Assembly: GCA_938002625.1 (NCBI GenBank)
Contig: CALLAD010000069.1
Coordinates: 1 to 7,846, forward strand
Direction: 5' to 3'
Source of the DNA: an uncultured Aquificaceae bacterium
GTDB taxonomy: Bacteria; Aquificota; Aquificia; Aquificales; Aquificaceae
DNA length: 7,846 bases
The notes beneath the pieces were generated by a model. It ran no database searches, was not told where the DNA came from, and worked only from the letters and a program-made list of their open reading frames with translations. A program made the position numbers and the translations under genes. Positions 6,017 through 7,846 of this stretch are shown here, one piece after another (position 1 is the stretch's first letter; the number at the start of each line of letters is the position of its first letter).

Positions 6017-7846
6017 TTATCTTAGCTTTGCCCCAAAATCCTTTTCCAAATCAATTAAAAGCTTTTCAACTATACTATTTACTTCTTGGTCAGAAAGTGT
6101 TCCTTCCTTACTTCTAAACAAGGTTCTAAAGCTTACGCTTTTCTTGCCTTCCCCAATTTTTGGATCTATATAAATGCTAAAAACTTTCACTTCTTCCACC
6201 ATTTCCATACTCCTGATATATTGTATTAATTTATCCACGTCTACCTCTTTGTCTACAATTAGGGTTATATCCCTTATAAGGGGCGGGAAGTGGGATAAGG
6301 GCTTATATGCCTTTCTTATTTCCTTTAGATACTTTAAGCTTACCTCACCCACTATTACCCCATACCTAAGCTCAAGCTCTTTTTCTATAGCAGGGTTTAA
6401 CCTTCCCATAAAGGCAATTTCCTTGTCCTCTATTGAAAAGCTCCTTTGAAGATTGGGATGTAAGAAGGGAATTTGGGATTTTTGCGATGTATAGTTCTTT
6501 GCATACAATCTCATAAGGTCTTGTAAAAGACTTAGACCGTGATACAGAGAATATTCCTCCTCTTGTGGGAAAAGGCTTCTTATACCCGTCATTAGAAAGC
6601 CAAGCCGTGTTTCTTCTCCCTCTTTGGTAAATACTTTTCCTACTTCAAAGATGGCCATATGGTAGTTGTAATTTCTGCTATTTTCTACGCATACCCTTAA
6701 AAGGGAAGGTATAAGGGAAGTTCTTAGGAATCTCTGAGATTTGTTTAATGGGTTTAGTATCTCAAGCTCTGGTTCTGGAAGGGAAAGAAGTTTATAGTAA
6801 TCTAAATCTTCAAAGGAAAAGGTAATAACCTCTGAAAAGCCCCTGTTGACCATAAAGGTTCTTATCTTGTCTTCAAGGGTTAAAATCCTTGATGGCTTAG
6901 AGTATACTCTTAGGTCTTGGTTATCAATTTCCGAATATCCCATAACCCTAAGAAGTTCTTCTATAATGTCCACATCCCTGCCCATATCAAAGCTTCTATG
7001 GGAAGGTATGTAGGCTTCCACGCCGCATCTTTTTATCTCAAAGGGTATTTCAAGGGCGGAAAGGGTATTGGAAATAAATTCCCTGTCAAAATCCTTTGAA
7101 GAATATTTTCTGTATTTTTCAATGCTTAAGAATACCTTTTTGGGAGCATAGGGCTCTGGGTATACATCCCTCGTAGCTCTAAGCTCTCCTCCTGCTAATT
7201 TAAGAATAAGGTCTATGGCTAAATTCTGGGAGTTTTTAAGGTTTTCTATGTCTACGTTCCTTTCAAATCTATAGGAGCTTTCCGTTTGAATACCTAAGGA
7301 TTTTGCCGATTTCCTTATTCTGTAAGGGTCAAAATAGGCGGCTTCAAGGAGTATAGATTGGGTGCTTTCTACCACAGAGCTTTCCAATCCGCCCACCACT
7401 CCTGCAATTGCAAGACCTTTTTCAGAATCTGCTATAAGTAAGTTTATTGGAGTTAGGAGTTTTTCCACTCCCATAAGGGTTTTTATGCTTTCACCTTCAT
7501 AAGCATCCCTTACCAGTATGGGAAGCTTTAGGGCCTGATAGTCAAAGGCATGTAATGGCTGACCTTCCAGAATCATAACATAGTTGGTTATGTCAACTAT
7601 GTTGTTTATGGTTTTTATTCCAGACTGCCAAAGCCTTTTCTTAAGCCACAAAGGCGATGCTTTTATCTTTATACCTTCTATTAGGGCTCCCCTGTACCTT
7701 TTACAGTCCTTTGATTCTATTCTTATATCTATATTTCCTTCCTTTTCATAGTTGGGATATGACCTTGTCTTTTTGGGAAGTCCTAAAAGTGCGGATATTT
7801 CCCTTGCAAGGCCCTTTACCGAAAGGAGATCTCCTCTATTCGGTGT
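6017..7846 (-). CDS. pheT: Phenylalanine-tRNA ligase beta subunit, N-terminal part outside the window
   Basis: The frame is open from the window edge and encodes the last 609 residues of PheT, which with PheS forms the (alpha-beta)2 enzyme that charges tRNA-Phe. It starts in TPNRGDLLSVKGLAREI, a conserved block after the N-terminal tRNA-binding (EMAP-like) domain, so about 150-180 residues are missing. Numbering from the edge, the B3/B4 editing domain, which removes mischarged Tyr, covers about 50-225 with GQPLHAFD at 95-102 and ESSYRFERN near 189-197. The B5 domain (about 235-305) ends in DVDIIEELLRVMGY. The inactive synthetase-like core B6/B7 follows to about 510. The C-terminal FDX-ACB anticodon-binding domain begins at LSHFPPLIRDITLIVD and runs to the end. 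A TTG at 7651-7649 is an internal Leu codon in B3, not a start. The TAA stop (6019-6017) touches the 6S RNA. Confidence 0.97.
   Translation of the reverse strand, partial: TPNRGDLLSVKGLAREISALLGLPKKTRSYPNYEKEGNIDIRIESKDCKRYRGALIEGIKIKASPLWLKKRLWQSGIKTINNIVDITNYVMILEGQPLHAFDYQALKLPILVRDAYEGESIKTLMGVEKLLTPINLLIADSEKGLAIAGVVGGLESSVVESTQSILLEAAYFDPYRIRKSAKSLGIQTESSYRFERNVDIENLKNSQNLAIDLILKLAGGELRATRDVYPEPYAPKKVFLSIEKYRKYSSKDFDREFISNTLSALEIPFEIKRCGVEAYIPSHRSFDMGRDVDIIEELLRVMGYSEIDNQDLRVYSKPSRILTLEDKIRTFMVNRGFSEVITFSFEDLDYYKLLSLPEPELEILNPLNKSQRFLRTSLIPSLLRVCVENSRNYNYHMAIFEVGKVFTKEGEETRLGFLMTGIRSLFPQEEEYSLYHGLSLLQDLMRLYAKNYTSQKSQIPFLHPNLQRSFSIEDKEIAFMGRLNPAIEKELELRYGVIVGEVSLKYLKEIRKAYKPLSHFPPLIRDITLIVDKEVDVDKLIQYIRSMEMVEEVKVFSIYIDPKIGEGKKSVSFRTLFRSKEGTLSDQEVNSIVEKLLIDLEKDFGAKLR
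6019..6049 (-). promoter_or_regulatory. Weak candidate promoter for the 6S RNA within the end of pheT
   Basis: TTGGAA (6049-6044) and TAAGAT (6024-6019) on the minus strand are separated by 19 bases and would start transcription near 6012, close to the 5' side of the 6S closing stem. The spacing is longer than ideal and both boxes are imperfect. The 6S RNA could instead be cut out of the pheT transcript. Offered because a gene as highly expressed as 6S RNA usually has its own promoter and no non-coding space exists for one. Confidence 0.25.

Noticed and set aside
5890..6117. 75-codon plus-strand frame across the 6S RNA and the pheT end
   Set aside because: It is antisense to the structured RNA and the conserved PheT C-terminus; no motif or ribosome binding site supports it.
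7649..7651. TTG as the start codon of pheT
   Set aside because: The frame stays open to the window edge, and the upstream 65 codons encode conserved PheT sequence including TPNRGD, so this TTG is an internal Leu.

Overview
The window is a single-strand gene block: everything supportable is on the minus strand. In transcription order (right to left) it reads pheT (5' end outside the window) -> 6S RNA (ssrS) -> 5-formyltetrahydrofolate cyclo-ligase (fau/ygfA) -> RNase Y (rny) -> mutS -> the C-terminal half of carbamoyl-phosphate synthase (carB2, 3' end outside the window). No mobile element, tRNA, CRISPR array or convincing intrinsic terminator was seen, and no stretch over 300 bases lacks a gene.

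The organism is most likely a thermophilic bacterium of the Aquificales (Hydrogenobacter/Thermocrinis/Aquifex-like). The evidence is indirect. CarB begins as a separate gene exactly at the second-half domain boundary, an arrangement known from Aquifex and some methanogens. The proteins are rich in Lys, Glu and Ile, with AGG/AGA Arg and ATA Ile codons. The coding strand is purine-rich. Genes of unrelated function are packed together. The presence of rny and 6S RNA shows a bacterium rather than an archaeon. No 16S or other decisive marker is present.

Region by region: 1-944 is carB2, preceded by a 60-base gap (945-1004) with a possible extended -10 only about ten bases before the ATG. 1005-3545 is mutS and 3526-5256 is rny; they overlap by 20 bases. 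rny overlaps fau (5253-5819) by an ATGA. 5820-6016 has no protein gene. It holds a structured RNA that folds as a typical 6S RNA (about 5857-6016) and, directly before the fau ATG, a strong hairpin that buries the Shine-Dalgarno sequence. 6017-7846 is pheT, whose stop codon touches the 6S RNA.

Functionally the block joins tRNA charging (PheT), control of RNA polymerase (6S RNA), one-carbon metabolism (Fau), mRNA decay (RNase Y), mismatch repair (MutS) and pyrimidine/arginine precursor synthesis (CarB). The most interesting part is the 6S RNA/fau junction: the ssrS-fau linkage known from Proteobacteria is also found here, with RNase Y next in line and an RNA structure over the fau ribosome binding site.
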